This document shows, piece after piece, positions 15,121 to 23,212 of a stretch of DNA of 43,032 nt. Under the pieces are notes generated by a model, which did no database searches, was not told the DNA's origin, and saw nothing but the letters and a program-made list of their open reading frames with translations. The stretch spans positions 1-43,032 of the forward strand of contig MHQP01000001.1 in assembly GCA_001820685.1 (NCBI GenBank). The letters are read 5' to 3'. This DNA comes from Candidatus Sungbacteria bacterium RIFCSPLOWO2_01_FULL_47_32 (GTDB lineage: Bacteria > Patescibacteriota > Minisyncoccia > Sungbacterales > GWA2-42-14). How positions within the stretch are numbered: position 1 is the stretch's first letter; the number at the start of each line of letters is the position of its first letter. The translations under genes and the position numbers were made by a program.

Positions 15121-15375
15121 ATGGCAGATGAAATGAAGGCAGTCGTACTCACGAATTTTACATCTCTTGGGAATGTCATCGAAGCACTTGATCGCTTTGG
15201 ATTTTGCACCCTTGATGAGATGAACCCGCTTGACGTTTTGACGCAGCTACTTAAGGTAGGGGATGCTGTACAGCTCCAGGGTTGCGGTTACAGCTCGCAA
15301 AGAGTTGCCACTCTTGTCGGCATACAGGTCAAAGATTCAAATACTCAAGTACTTATTTTTAGAAAACAGCTTTAG
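15121..15375 (+). CDS. Unknown 84-aa protein
   Basis: 84 aa, soluble, alpha/beta (KAVVLTNFTSLGNVIEALDRF then LLKVGDAVQLQGCGYSSQRVATLVGIQV). The GD-V-x-hydrophobic strand pattern in the second half suggests a small beta-barrel or beta-sandwich tail. SD GGAG is 8 nt upstream, but it can pair in a leader hairpin that may reduce access. Divergent from the secreted protein, so the two may be co-regulated. Family unknown. Confidence 0.65.
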   Translation: MADEMKAVVLTNFTSLGNVIEALDRFGFCTLDEMNPLDVLTQLLKVGDAVQLQGCGYSSQRVATLVGIQVKDSNTQVLIFRKQL

Positions 15376-15400
15376 CCGGATTTCCCCGGCCTTTTTTGTT
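15374..15400 (+). terminator. Terminator with GCCGG/CCGGC stem
   Basis: Short GC stem directly after the stop codon, followed by T6. Confidence 0.7.
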
Positions 15401-15440
15401 TTAAAAATTGAGTTATACTACAAATTGAAACCAAAGAAAT

Positions 15441-16061
15441 ATGGTAGGAAACGTCGCAAAAACAAAAACAGACCTCATGCGGAGCATACGCGACGAGATT
15501 TTTAATTTTAAAGACTCGCCGTTGTATGCCGAGCGGGCAGGAAATAAGGTGTTTCCTGTGATTGGCGAAGGGTCTCATGACGCGGCTATTATGTTTATAG
15601 GCGAAGCTCCCGGAAAAAATGAAGCGCTTACGGGGCGTCCTTTTTGTGGAGCGGCGGGGAAAGTGCTTGACCAAATGCTCGGGTCAATAGGCGTACCAAG
15701 AAAGGATGTTTACATCACAAACATCGTAAAAGATAGGCCCCCGCAAAATCGCGACCCTCTGCCGGAAGAAATATCCGCGTATGCTCCGTTTCTTGACAGG
15801 CAAATCGACATCATTCAGCCGAAAGTCATTGCAACACTCGGAAGGTTTTCAATGAAATATATAATGGAGAGACTCGGACTTGGAAATATGCTACAGTCCA
15901 TCAGTGCGATCCACGGGAAAATATTTGAAGCAAAAACTTCATATGGTTCGGTCACGATAGTTCCTCTTTACCATCCCGCGGCAACTCTCTATAATCCGGA
16001 GCTTAAAAAGGAACTGCAAAAAGATTTTGAGGTTTTGAGTGAGTTTTCTCTGGAAAAATAA
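15441..16061 (+). CDS. Uracil-DNA glycosylase, family-4-like, lacking Fe-S cysteines
   Basis: 206 aa. Removes uracil from DNA in base-excision repair. Family motifs are clear: FPVIGEGSHDAAIMFIGEAPGKNE (here broken as GEAPGKNE plus preceding strand), GRPFCGAAGKVLD, VYITNIVKDRPPQNRDP, and the C-terminal HPAA of the leucine-loop side. The four cysteines that bind [4Fe-4S] in classical family 4 are absent: the N-terminal CxxC region reads DSPLY, and the KCRPP and later Cys positions read KDRPP and SAYAPFL. No SD; a TATACT box lies about 20 nt upstream. Activity without the cluster is plausible but unproven here. Confidence 0.85.
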   Translation: MVGNVAKTKTDLMRSIRDEIFNFKDSPLYAERAGNKVFPVIGEGSHDAAIMFIGEAPGKNEALTGRPFCGAAGKVLDQMLGSIGVPRKDVYITNIVKDRPPQNRDPLPEEISAYAPFLDRQIDIIQPKVIATLGRFSMKYIMERLGLGNMLQSISAIHGKIFEAKTSYGSVTIVPLYHPAATLYNPELKKELQKDFEVLSEFSLEK

Positions 16062-16072
16062 AAACAGTTTCG

Positions 16073-16101
16073 TTGACAAAAAACAGTTTTTTGCATACGC
16101 T
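16073..16101 (+). promoter_or_regulatory. Promoter of the CutA-like gene
   Basis: TTGACA (16073-16078), 17 nt, TACGCT (16096-16101). Confidence 0.7.
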
Positions 16102-16133
16102 TAAAAGAGTAGCTTTCTTTTCTCGAGGGCGCC

Positions 16134-16466
16134 GTGAAAGACTCAAAAGACGGCAGAATGCTTCTTTGGTTTTTTATACCTCTTGAACATACGGCAAAAG
16201 CCGATCGGTTCATTAAAAAACTGGCTGCACGGAAAATTATTTCTGCCGCCCGTACGTACAGCGCCTCGATTACCATTGTCTCAAAAGATGGAATTGAAGA
16301 AACGCAGGCAAAAAGATATTTGCTCGAGTTCTCCGGAAGTGAAGAAAAAGCAGAACGGCTCCTTAAGGCTTTGTACAAGAGAAAGATAGTCCCCGGAGGA
16401 AAAATGTGGACCATCTATTATTGCCGGGAATCGGCATACATGCCAGCTCATTATCACCGCCACTAG
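16134..16466 (+). CDS. CutA-like small protein
   Basis: 110 aa from a GTG start with GAGGG upstream. The pattern of an opening strand (MLLWFFIPL), a helix with paired basic residues (KADRFIKKLAARKIISAA), an antiparallel strand (ASITIVSK), then a strand-helix (YLLEFSGSEEKAERLLKALY) follows the ferredoxin-like CutA fold, with ISAARTY in the place of the family's LAACV segment. CutA proteins are trimers first linked to copper tolerance, and their true role is unsettled. Similarity is by pattern only. Single gene with own promoter and terminator. Confidence 0.55.
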   Translation: MKDSKDGRMLLWFFIPLEHTAKADRFIKKLAARKIISAARTYSASITIVSKDGIEETQAKRYLLEFSGSEEKAERLLKALYKRKIVPGGKMWTIYYCRESAYMPAHYHRH

Positions 16467-16479
16467 GCGGTATTTTTTT
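16456..16479 (+). terminator. Intrinsic terminator
   Basis: ACCGCC (16456-16461) and GGCGGT (16466-16471), then a T-run. Confidence 0.85.
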
Positions 16480-16527
16480 GTTTCCTTCAGCTATGCTATA
16501 CTGGCAGAGTAGCTATAACAAAAATAC

Positions 16528-17253
16528 ATGCTTTCAATAAAAAATCTTACAAAAAAATTCGAGGGAGTTACCGCCGTAAATAACCTGACGGTTGAAGTAA
16601 AAGAAGGAGAGATTTATTCGCTCATCGGCCCGAACGGTTCCGGCAAAACGACGACTGTAAAGTCAATAACGGGCCTTTATCAGCCGACATCAGGAGATAT
16701 TTCTATCGGCGGATTCAGCGTTATACGCGAACCGGAACGAGCGAAGTCAGTCATCGGATATATTCCCGACGACCCGTTCGTCTATGAGCGCATTACCGGG
16801 CGCGAATTTCTTCATCTTGTTGGCTCTCTTTTTGGGATGAACGAATCACAGCGGAACGAAAAAATAAAGGAACTTATCGGTGTTTTCTCGATAGAGCCTC
16901 TTATTGACGGGTTTGTCGACAACTACTCGCGCGGAAATAAGCAGAAGCTATCAATTCTCGCGGCTTTTCTTCACAGTCCAAAACTCCTTGTGGTGGACGA
17001 GCCAATTGTGGGGCTCGACCCCGAGAGCGCAATTGCTACGCGCGAACTTTTTTCCGGATTTGCGAAAAAAGGAGGCTCGGTGTTTTTATGCACGCACACC
17101 TTAAGTTTCGCGGAGGCAATAAGCAGTCGTGTGGGGCTTCTTCAGGAAGGAGCGCTTGTGAGAGAAGGAACTCTTTCTGAACTAAGAAAGGCGGCAAATC
17201 TGTCGCACGGAACTCTTGAAGAATTGTATCTTCATTTCACACAGAAAAAATAA
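16528..17253 (+). CDS. ABC transporter ATP-binding protein
   Basis: 241 aa, complete nucleotide-binding domain. Walker A GPNGSGKTT (residues 34-42), Walker B LLVVDEP (near 155) and the switch His in FLCTHTLS. The signature motif is YSRGNKQK rather than LSGGQ, a variant seen in some exporter ATPases. The probable partner is the ABC-2-like permease at 19982, but two minus-strand genes separate them. No SD; a TATAAC box ends 8 nt before the ATG and a TATACT box lies 25 nt upstream, so the mRNA may be leaderless. Substrate unknown. Confidence 0.93.
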   Translation: MLSIKNLTKKFEGVTAVNNLTVEVKEGEIYSLIGPNGSGKTTTVKSITGLYQPTSGDISIGGFSVIREPERAKSVIGYIPDDPFVYERITGREFLHLVGSLFGMNESQRNEKIKELIGVFSIEPLIDGFVDNYSRGNKQKLSILAAFLHSPKLLVVDEPIVGLDPESAIATRELFSGFAKKGGSVFLCTHTLSFAEAISSRVGLLQEGALVREGTLSELRKAANLSHGTLEELYLHFTQKK

Positions 17254-17256
17254 TTT

Positions 17257-17355
17257 ATCCAGTTAGAGCGCGCTGATTTCTGCTTGAAGGAGCTACGTAG
17301 CCGGCGGGGGCAATGTTCGCATCGACCTGATGTGAAGTTCGTTCTGTCGGGGTTA
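17257..17355. repeat. Possible degenerate copy of the CCCCGTTAGA element
   Basis: Left end CCAGTTAGAG and right end TTCTGTCGGGGTT resemble the ends of the elements at 34130 and 40296, about 95 nt apart, with an ACGTAGCCGGC core similar to ACGTAAGTCGGC in the element at 34130. The match is partial, so confidence is low. Confidence 0.3.
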
Positions 17356-17366
17356 CCAAAAGAAAA

Positions 17367-17387
17367 ACCCGCTAATTTATAGCGAGT
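17367..17387 (-). terminator. Terminator of the 118-aa minus-strand gene
   Basis: 7-bp stem with one mismatch (17367-17373, 17381-17387); on the minus strand it is followed by T5. Confidence 0.65.
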
Positions 17388-17395
17388 TTATATTA

Positions 17396-17752
17396 TTATT
17401 TCGAAATGACCGATAAGGAAAGTGTATGCCTTTGCAGTAAACGAAGCGTTCGTTCTTGATAGATAGCAAAATCCAGTACTAAGCCCCCGACTTCAAGAGG
17501 AGTGAGCACGAACTGTCCCGTGCCGCCATCCCCGTTTCTTTCTAGGGTGAGACTGAATGAACACGGTTCGATTCTAGCCTCAAGATTGCTAAAAAAAGAC
17601 ATCATCAAGTTGAGTGTTTCCTGGCTACCCCAGTCGACTTGAAAGCAACCTTCTCTGGATTTTTCTTTCATTTCAGCTCCGACATCAAAACCGATCGTGT
17701 AATCTTTATAAACGACCAAAGGCAGTTCTTTCTCTAGTAACCATGCTTTCAT
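17396..17752 (-). CDS. Unknown 118-aa protein
   Basis: 118 aa, soluble, SD GAGGAG 8 nt before ATG. It appears beta-rich (LPLVVYKDYTIGFDVGAEM, CSFSLTLERNGDGG, GQFVLTPLEVGGLVLDFAIY) with two Cys. No family recognised. Its predicted transcript begins with AAGTTCTTC 7 nt after a TATATC -10 box, the same start motif seen at several accessory genes near 33-41 kb. It lies with the following TMTC-like gene between the two halves of an ABC transporter. Confidence 0.65.
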   Translation of the reverse strand: MKAWLLEKELPLVVYKDYTIGFDVGAEMKEKSREGCFQVDWGSQETLNLMMSFFSNLEARIEPCSFSLTLERNGDGGTGQFVLTPLEVGGLVLDFAIYQERTLRLLQRHTLSLSVISK

Positions 17753-17775
17753 GGTTCTCTCCTCATATTGTCAGT

Positions 17776-17797
17776 GAAGAACTTTCTCGAAGATATA
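17776..17797 (-). promoter_or_regulatory. -10 box and transcript-start motif AAGTTCTTC
   Basis: Minus strand: TATATC (17792-17797), a 7-nt gap, then AAGTTCTTC (17784-17776). A TTTACA at 17813-17818 could be the -35, though the 15-nt spacing is short. Confidence 0.5.
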
Positions 17798-17888
17798 TTA
17801 AATGAGCATATTTGTAAATATACTTCACATAATGACATACCCACATGGTATTACCGTGCGGCTTTTGTTTAGTTTTTCTTTAATGGGA

Positions 17889-19868
17889 TTAGTACCTAAG
17901 CCGTTTCAGCCCTTGATGAGCATCAATTGAAACTGAATTATACTCAAGCGCAATAGTATAGGCGGTTGCCGCCTCTTCGGGCCTGCCGGTTTTTTCGAAA
18001 GCTTGACCGAGCCAAATATAGGGCTCAAGCGTCGGCGGGGCAGGATACTCCTTAAGGGCTGCCGAAAGAAAATCGGCGGCCTCTTTCCATTTTTGTTCTA
18101 GCAATGCTTTCTTCCCGAACGCAATCAGAATTGCCGCAGGGCGGAATGCAGCGTTTGGTATCTTGTCAACGTCTTTTTTAATTTCGGCGGGATTTTTTCC
18201 TCCGGCTGTTTCCGCGATTACGAGATACATATACGCGGTGTTTCCCTTATTTCCTTCGGCGACATTTCTGAAAATCTTCTCAGCATCCGCGAATTTTTTT
18301 TCCGCAAGTTTTGCCTGTCCCAGGATAAGGAAAAAGCCAAGGTCATCTGGGAAGCGCTTCCTCATTTCAAGGAGAAATTCCGAAGCTTTCTCCGGTTCCC
18401 CAGTCCGTATATGGGCAAATGCGAGGGATTTGGCCGAAAGGATGAAAAAAAGAGTATTATGCTCTTTTGTTGAGGCTTCCATCGCAAGAGCATAGTGCCT
18501 GATCGCCTTTTTTGAATCGTTATCCGCTTCAAGGGAATGAGCAAAATTTCTCTGATTTCTCGAGCTGTTTGGCTGAAGCATAACCTCATGCGTCCACAAC
18601 GCACGCTCGCTTTCCCAGTCGGAAAGACGGAGAACTGTCCCATAGGTGGAAAAAGCAAAAAGAAGAATGAATACACCTACTAAAACAAGACGTAAGGAGG
18701 AGAGGCCCGCAAAACGCTTTGTGGCATATTCCACGAGGGCCGCTAAAGAAATAATGAATCCGGCAATCGAAAAGTAGAGGAAGCGCTCGTTAAGTATTTC
18801 TTTAAGCGGAAAAATCACATTTGAAACCGGTGCCAATGAAACAAAAAACCAAAAAATTCCGAGCGACAAAAACGGAAGCCGTCGCATAAAAATAAACGCA
18901 ACAACCGCAAGCCCAATAAGGAGAAATCCAGAAAAAAGAACGGCGGGCGAAAGAATACTTCGCGAGATGCCGAATAAGTCATAGTTGACCGACAGCGGAT
19001 GCGGCCAGAATGCGAGCTTCACGTAGTGCGCGAACGCGCGGATCATAGTAAGGGCCATGGTGTACCTGCCTCCTCCCCATCCGTCTGTTTGAGACATTTG
19101 GCCGACTACAATTCCACGGATAACAATGTAAAACACCACTGGTATCGTAACCAGAACGAGTTCTTTCCAAAAATTTCTGAAAACGGATCGTATATGTGAG
19201 ATAATCTTTCTTTTTTCTTTCGTTTCTCCGGCGAGACTCTGTGCGAAAAAAAGGAAAAACGCGATTGCCGGCAAAGTTGCCGCCTGTTCTTTTGAAAATA
19301 TTGCGCAAAAAGTCAAAAAAAAGATTCCGAATCGGCAGGTGAGTTTGCGCTTATTTGCGCTTCTTGCCCGCAAAAGCAAAAGAATCACAAGAAATGAAAA
19401 AAACCATGACAAAAGCCCGACCTGCTGGTACGCCCAAGCGACTGATTCGGTCATAACGGGATGTGCGCCGAACAAAAGTCCTCCCGCGAACGAAAGCGGA
19501 ATATTTTTAAAAAGCAAAAGAAGAATAAAGGCGAACAGCACCGCATTTGCGGCATGCAGCAAAAGATTTACGGCATGAAATATGAACGGGTCTTTTCCGG
19601 CAATTCGGTATTGAAGCGCCAGAAACCACCCCGGAAGCGGACGATACTGGTCTCCGTGCGCGAGTGCCGTTTCCGGCTCGGAGGTTTCCGGGTCTCTGAA
19701 ATAGTAGATCGGATTTATGGTTGTCTTGAGCGCCAGATTCGAAAGAATGAGGAAGTTATCGTCATAAATGAAAGGGTTTTTCAGTATTCCTCCGAAAAGC
19801 CCCGCAATAGTGAGGAAAAGGAGGATTGAGTATATGAATGTTTTGTTTAACGACGGTGATTGTTCCAT
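17889..19868 (-). CDS. TMTC-like GT-C membrane glycosyltransferase with TPR tail
   Basis: 659 aa. About ten transmembrane helices fill residues 10-430, followed by a soluble TPR solenoid (about 440-655). GT-C features: an Asp-Asp motif in the first external loop (NPFIYDDNFLI), YRPLPGW, GAHPVMTESVAW and FSKEQAATLP, as in TMTC and related O-mannosyltransferase-like proteins. Such enzymes are thought to move sugars from polyprenyl carriers to proteins on the outer face of the membrane; activity here is inference. It is the only gene of its kind in the window and interrupts the ABC ATPase-permease pair. Confidence 0.85.
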   Translation of the reverse strand: MEQSPSLNKTFIYSILLFLTIAGLFGGILKNPFIYDDNFLILSNLALKTTINPIYYFRDPETSEPETALAHGDQYRPLPGWFLALQYRIAGKDPFIFHAVNLLLHAANAVLFAFILLLLFKNIPLSFAGGLLFGAHPVMTESVAWAYQQVGLLSWFFSFLVILLLLRARSANKRKLTCRFGIFFLTFCAIFSKEQAATLPAIAFFLFFAQSLAGETKEKRKIISHIRSVFRNFWKELVLVTIPVVFYIVIRGIVVGQMSQTDGWGGGRYTMALTMIRAFAHYVKLAFWPHPLSVNYDLFGISRSILSPAVLFSGFLLIGLAVVAFIFMRRLPFLSLGIFWFFVSLAPVSNVIFPLKEILNERFLYFSIAGFIISLAALVEYATKRFAGLSSLRLVLVGVFILLFAFSTYGTVLRLSDWESERALWTHEVMLQPNSSRNQRNFAHSLEADNDSKKAIRHYALAMEASTKEHNTLFFILSAKSLAFAHIRTGEPEKASEFLLEMRKRFPDDLGFFLILGQAKLAEKKFADAEKIFRNVAEGNKGNTAYMYLVIAETAGGKNPAEIKKDVDKIPNAAFRPAAILIAFGKKALLEQKWKEAADFLSAALKEYPAPPTLEPYIWLGQAFEKTGRPEEAATAYTIALEYNSVSIDAHQGLKRLRY

Positions 19869-19955
19869 AAAAAATTTTGGTGCGAAGGCAAGCCCACGGA
19901 GTTCAGCCCGTGTTTGCTGAAATCGCCCGCGCTATAAAAAATGAATGGGTTTTGG

Positions 19956-19961
19956 TATACT
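19956..19961 (+). promoter_or_regulatory. -10 box upstream of the ABC permease gene
   Basis: TATACT 20 nt before the ATG; no convincing -35. It supports separate transcription of the permease from its ATPase. Confidence 0.4.
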
Positions 19962-19981
19962 GGATATGTAGAAGAACACCT

Positions 19982-21661
19982 ATGAAAACTATCTTTTTCA
20001 TTCTCAAGCAACGGGCTTCGTTTGTCAAAACGGTAATCAGGGGGGAGCGCAAGGCTCCGAAGTTCGTTTTTTTTGTTTTTGCGGGAATCTTTGCTCTTCT
20101 CATGATGGGAGAGTTCTTTGGCTTTCTTCGAGGTTTTTTATTCCTTTTCCGGCAGGAATTTTTCGGTCCTCCGCTTACTCTTTTCATCATTGAGGAGTTC
20201 ATTCTTTTTATTATGGCTCTCTTTGTTTTGAGTTCCGCGTTGCTCGGATTCTTTGCGTTCTTTCGCTCGCCAGACCACCCATTTCTCCTTTCAACCCCGC
20301 TTGGCTCCGGAGATATCTTTTTGCTCAAGTTCTTTGAAACAGCCATTATTTCATCCTGGCCGCTTGTCGTCATTGGTTTGCCGCTTACGTTAGCGCTCGG
20401 CATAGCGCGTGGAGACGGACTCCTTTATTACGGGCTTGGTGTTATTTTGTTTGGCGCATTCCTCCTTTTAGCCTCTTCCTTTTCGACTCTGCTCGATTTT
20501 TTTGCCTCATTCCTTTTACGTTTTGTCCGGCCGTGGCTTTTTACCGTTCTTTCTTTGCTTGTTCTTTTTCTTGCGGGATCCGGCATTGTCGGAGTTCTTG
20601 TTCCGCGAGCAAGCGTTCTTGAGGTTGTTTTCGAAGCAACAAATTTGAATGATGCCACTGCCAATACCAGCCTTATCAGCGGAATGTTCTCGCGGTTTCC
20701 GAGCCACTGGTTCGCGAATGTTCTTTTTTGGGCTTCTGAAAAGCCTGCTACGGCACTCGAATATCTTTTGCTTGCACTTCTTTCCGGCGGAGTTCTTTTC
20801 GCCGCTCTTTTCTTTTTTGCCAGGAGGTTTTATCGCGCCGAAGTGCTTTCGTGGCAGGAGTCCCATTTTTACGCGGACGGAAAAAGAAAGGAGGCTGTTA
20901 GGAGCTCGGCGTGGTTTTCAAACGCTGTGCGAAGGATGACTCCTGGAACGTTTGGTTCGCTCCTTTCAAAGGATATTTTGTCGCTCTCCCGCAACTACGA
21001 AGATCTCTCAAGGGCCGTTTTCATTCTTTTTCTTCTTTTTATCTATCTTGTCGCAATCGTGAGTTCCGGACGGAGGATAGGCGGGGCGTTCGCGGGGACG
21101 GAGGGAATTGTGTTGACCCTTCACCTCATTGCCGTTGCGTATTTTGCGACAACCCTTTCTCTTCGCTTTGTTTTTCCCTCCATCAGCCTTGAAGGGCGCT
21201 CCGCGTGGATAATATGGTCGTCTCCCGTGAGCCGGGCATATATTTTTTGGGAAAAGCTTTTGCTTTACGGGGTGCTTTTCTTTGCTTTAACGGAGTTTCT
21301 TCTTTTTATTACGGCTTCTTCGTTCAATCTTTCCTCGTCGGCCCTTCTTGTTTCAAGCATATTTCTTTTCTTTATTGTCATGACGATCACGTCGCTCTCT
21401 CTTGCAATCGGAACCATCTATCCCGATTTTCATGAAACAAGCGCGGACAGTCTCGCAACGTCCGCTCCGGGTCTTGCCGTAACGTTCATTTCGCTTTTGT
21501 ACGGAGTTTTCATGGGCATCATCAACTTCCGCGTCATAGCATACGAGTCGAACGGACTTTTCGGGCCTTGGATGAACTTCGCTCTTTTGGTCTCCATGCT
21601 CCTCATGGTCTCGGCGATATACGCCGGCATTCAAAAAATTCAGCGTCTTGAGGTTGTTTAG
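19982..21661 (+). CDS. ABC-2-like permease, probable partner of the ATPase at 16528
   Basis: 559 aa. I chose the start at 19982 (MKTIFFILKQRASF) over a longer frame because a -10 box lies just upstream and the upstream residues are not membrane-like. About twelve hydrophobic segments occur in pairs; an amphipathic N-terminal helix precedes the first, as in ABC-2 exporters. A loop FRSPDHPFLLSTPLGSGDIF in the first half resembles the cytoplasmic coupling loop of large ABC-2-like permeases, and a second one (FPSISLEGRSAWIIWSSPVS) occurs in the second half. Same orientation as the ATPase, 2.7 kb away. Confidence 0.75.
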   Translation: MKTIFFILKQRASFVKTVIRGERKAPKFVFFVFAGIFALLMMGEFFGFLRGFLFLFRQEFFGPPLTLFIIEEFILFIMALFVLSSALLGFFAFFRSPDHPFLLSTPLGSGDIFLLKFFETAIISSWPLVVIGLPLTLALGIARGDGLLYYGLGVILFGAFLLLASSFSTLLDFFASFLLRFVRPWLFTVLSLLVLFLAGSGIVGVLVPRASVLEVVFEATNLNDATANTSLISGMFSRFPSHWFANVLFWASEKPATALEYLLLALLSGGVLFAALFFFARRFYRAEVLSWQESHFYADGKRKEAVRSSAWFSNAVRRMTPGTFGSLLSKDILSLSRNYEDLSRAVFILFLLFIYLVAIVSSGRRIGGAFAGTEGIVLTLHLIAVAYFATTLSLRFVFPSISLEGRSAWIIWSSPVSRAYIFWEKLLLYGVLFFALTEFLLFITASSFNLSSSALLVSSIFLFFIVMTITSLSLAIGTIYPDFHETSADSLATSAPGLAVTFISLLYGVFMGIINFRVIAYESNGLFGPWMNFALLVSMLLMVSAIYAGIQKIQRLEVV

Positions 21662-21679
21662 ACAGACATGTTTTCAAAA

Positions 21680-21701
21680 TTCCTCTTCAGAGGGATTTTT
21701 T
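21680..21701 (+). terminator. Terminator of the permease gene
   Basis: Short TCC-TCT/AGA-GGA stem with one bulge, then T6. Confidence 0.6.
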
Positions 21702-21716
21702 AGTTGCTTGCAATTC

Positions 21717-21744
21717 TTGACAGCAAAATTAGCCATGCTATCAT
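21717..21744 (+). promoter_or_regulatory. Promoter of the 89-aa gene
   Basis: TTGACA (21717-21722), 16-nt spacer, TATCAT (21739-21744). Confidence 0.75.
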
Positions 21745-21779
21745 GTTTTTTGGGTGGTCCGACAAAGCGGAGGACGCGC

Positions 21780-22049
21780 ATGACCGCCGGGAACACGCTT
21801 TGTTTATTTGGTCTTCACTGGTTTGAAAAAGAACCCTCGGAAAAGGAACTTATAAAAGAAACCGGCAGCCACAAGGCATTTTGGAGCGAGGGTATCCAAA
21901 AAGGGGTTAAGCATTGCGTACGCTCCGGATGTCCGGCAACCAAGAAGGTTTGGAGAACCGGATGGGTTGGTATCGGAGGCAAAGGGACGAGATGGAAAAA
22001 GGTGGACGAAGAAAAAGAGGCCTACATTGATTCTCTCCCCATAATGTAA
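21780..22049 (+). CDS. Unknown 89-aa protein
   Basis: 89 aa with SD GGAGG 6 nt before the ATG at 21780; a longer frame upstream would run into the promoter. Basic, with two Cys in HCVRSGCP and a Trp-rich stretch (WRTGWVGIGGKGTRW). It resembles a small nucleic-acid-binding or enzyme-associated domain only by composition. No family recognised. Monocistronic, own promoter and terminator. Confidence 0.65.
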   Translation: MTAGNTLCLFGLHWFEKEPSEKELIKETGSHKAFWSEGIQKGVKHCVRSGCPATKKVWRTGWVGIGGKGTRWKKVDEEKEAYIDSLPIM

Positions 22050-22060
22050 TTTTAAAATCG

Positions 22061-22083
22061 CCACCCATGGGTGGTATTTTTTT
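22061..22083 (+). terminator. Intrinsic terminator
   Basis: CCACCC/GGGTGG palindrome (22061-22066, 22069-22074), then a T-run. Confidence 0.8.
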
Positions 22084-22147
22084 ATTAAACCGCCAAAAAA
22101 CAAGCGTATGTGCGCCCCATATGGGTTGCATACCCCGCTCTTTTTGC

Positions 22148-22153
22148 TACAAT
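22148..22153 (+). promoter_or_regulatory. -10 box close to the pheS start
   Basis: TACAAT ending 11 nt before the pheS ATG; predicts a leader of about 5 nt and no room for an SD. Confidence 0.5.
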
Positions 22154-22164
22154 AGGCGTATTCT

Positions 22165-23211
22165 ATGGTAAAGGAAATTAAGAAAATTGAAGATTCGGCG
22201 GGTTCTGAAATTCCCACCGCAAAAAACCGCGAGGAGCTTGAAGAGCTCCGCATTAAATTTTTAGGCAGGGAAAAGGGTGCTTTGACGCTTATTTTGCGGA
22301 GCCTGAAAACGCTTCCCGACGCAGACAAAAAGCGCGTGGGAGAAGAAGCGAACAAGTTGCGGGGCGTGATTGAAGGACTTTTTGCAGCCCGGACAGAAGA
22401 ACTCAAGCGCACAGAAACGGAATCAATCCTGAAAAAAGAATGGCTTGATGTAACCCGCCCCGGCAAAAAAGGGCCACATGGCCATCTGCACCCGGTAACG
22501 CTTGTCCGAAGAGAAGTCGAGAAGATATTCGCCTCCATGGGATTTGGCGTCGTTGAGGGGCCGGAAGTCGAGACCGAATGGTACAATTTTGACGCGTTGA
22601 ACATTCCGGTTGACCACCCCGCGAGGGACATGGTGGACACATTTTTCCTGAAAAACCCGAAAGGCAAAAACCAAAGCCCAAAGCTGCTTTTGCGCACCCA
22701 CACAAGCCCCGTTCAAATCCGCTACATGCAAAAACATAACTCGCCTCTCCGCATAATCGTTCCGGGAAGAGTTTATCGCTATGAAGCGACCGATGCGTCT
22801 CACGACATCCAGTTCCAGCAGGTTGAAGGACTCATGGTTGATAAAAACGTTTCGGTGGCGAACTTCAAAGGAGTAGTGCTTGAATTTTTTAAGAAGCTCT
22901 TCGGGATGAATGTTGAAATTCGTCTCCGCCCGAGTTTTTTCCCTTTTACCGAACCGAGTTTTGAGATAGACATATCCTGCATCGCGTGCAATAAAAAGGG
23001 CTGCTCAATTTGCAAAAAAACCGGATGGCTTGAGGTTATGGGTGCGGGCATGGTTCATCCGAAAGTATTTGAAGCGGCGGGATATGCTCCGGGGAATCAG
23101 CAAGGGTTTGCGTTCGGATTCGGGCTTGACCGCGTTACGATGATGAAATACAAAATTCCGGACATCCGGCTGTTTCATTCAGGAGATATCCGTTTCCTTA
23201 AGCAGTTTTAA
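22165..23211 (+). CDS. pheS: Phenylalanine--tRNA ligase alpha subunit
   Basis: 348 aa, standard length. N-terminal coiled coil (about 1-90), then the class II catalytic domain: HPVTLVRREVEKIFASMGF, motif 2 in VPGRVYRYEATDASHDIQFQ, and motif 3 in FAFGFGLDRVTMMKY near the C-terminus. A Cys cluster CIACNKKGCSICKKTGW (about residues 272-288) precedes motif 3 and could bind zinc; it is found in some bacterial PheS. Works with PheT, whose start lies 2 nt beyond this stop. No SD; the -10 box lies very close to the start. Confidence 0.97.
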   Translation: MVKEIKKIEDSAGSEIPTAKNREELEELRIKFLGREKGALTLILRSLKTLPDADKKRVGEEANKLRGVIEGLFAARTEELKRTETESILKKEWLDVTRPGKKGPHGHLHPVTLVRREVEKIFASMGFGVVEGPEVETEWYNFDALNIPVDHPARDMVDTFFLKNPKGKNQSPKLLLRTHTSPVQIRYMQKHNSPLRIIVPGRVYRYEATDASHDIQFQQVEGLMVDKNVSVANFKGVVLEFFKKLFGMNVEIRLRPSFFPFTEPSFEIDISCIACNKKGCSICKKTGWLEVMGAGMVHPKVFEAAGYAPGNQQGFAFGFGLDRVTMMKYKIPDIRLFHSGDIRFLKQF

Positions 23212-23212
23212 T

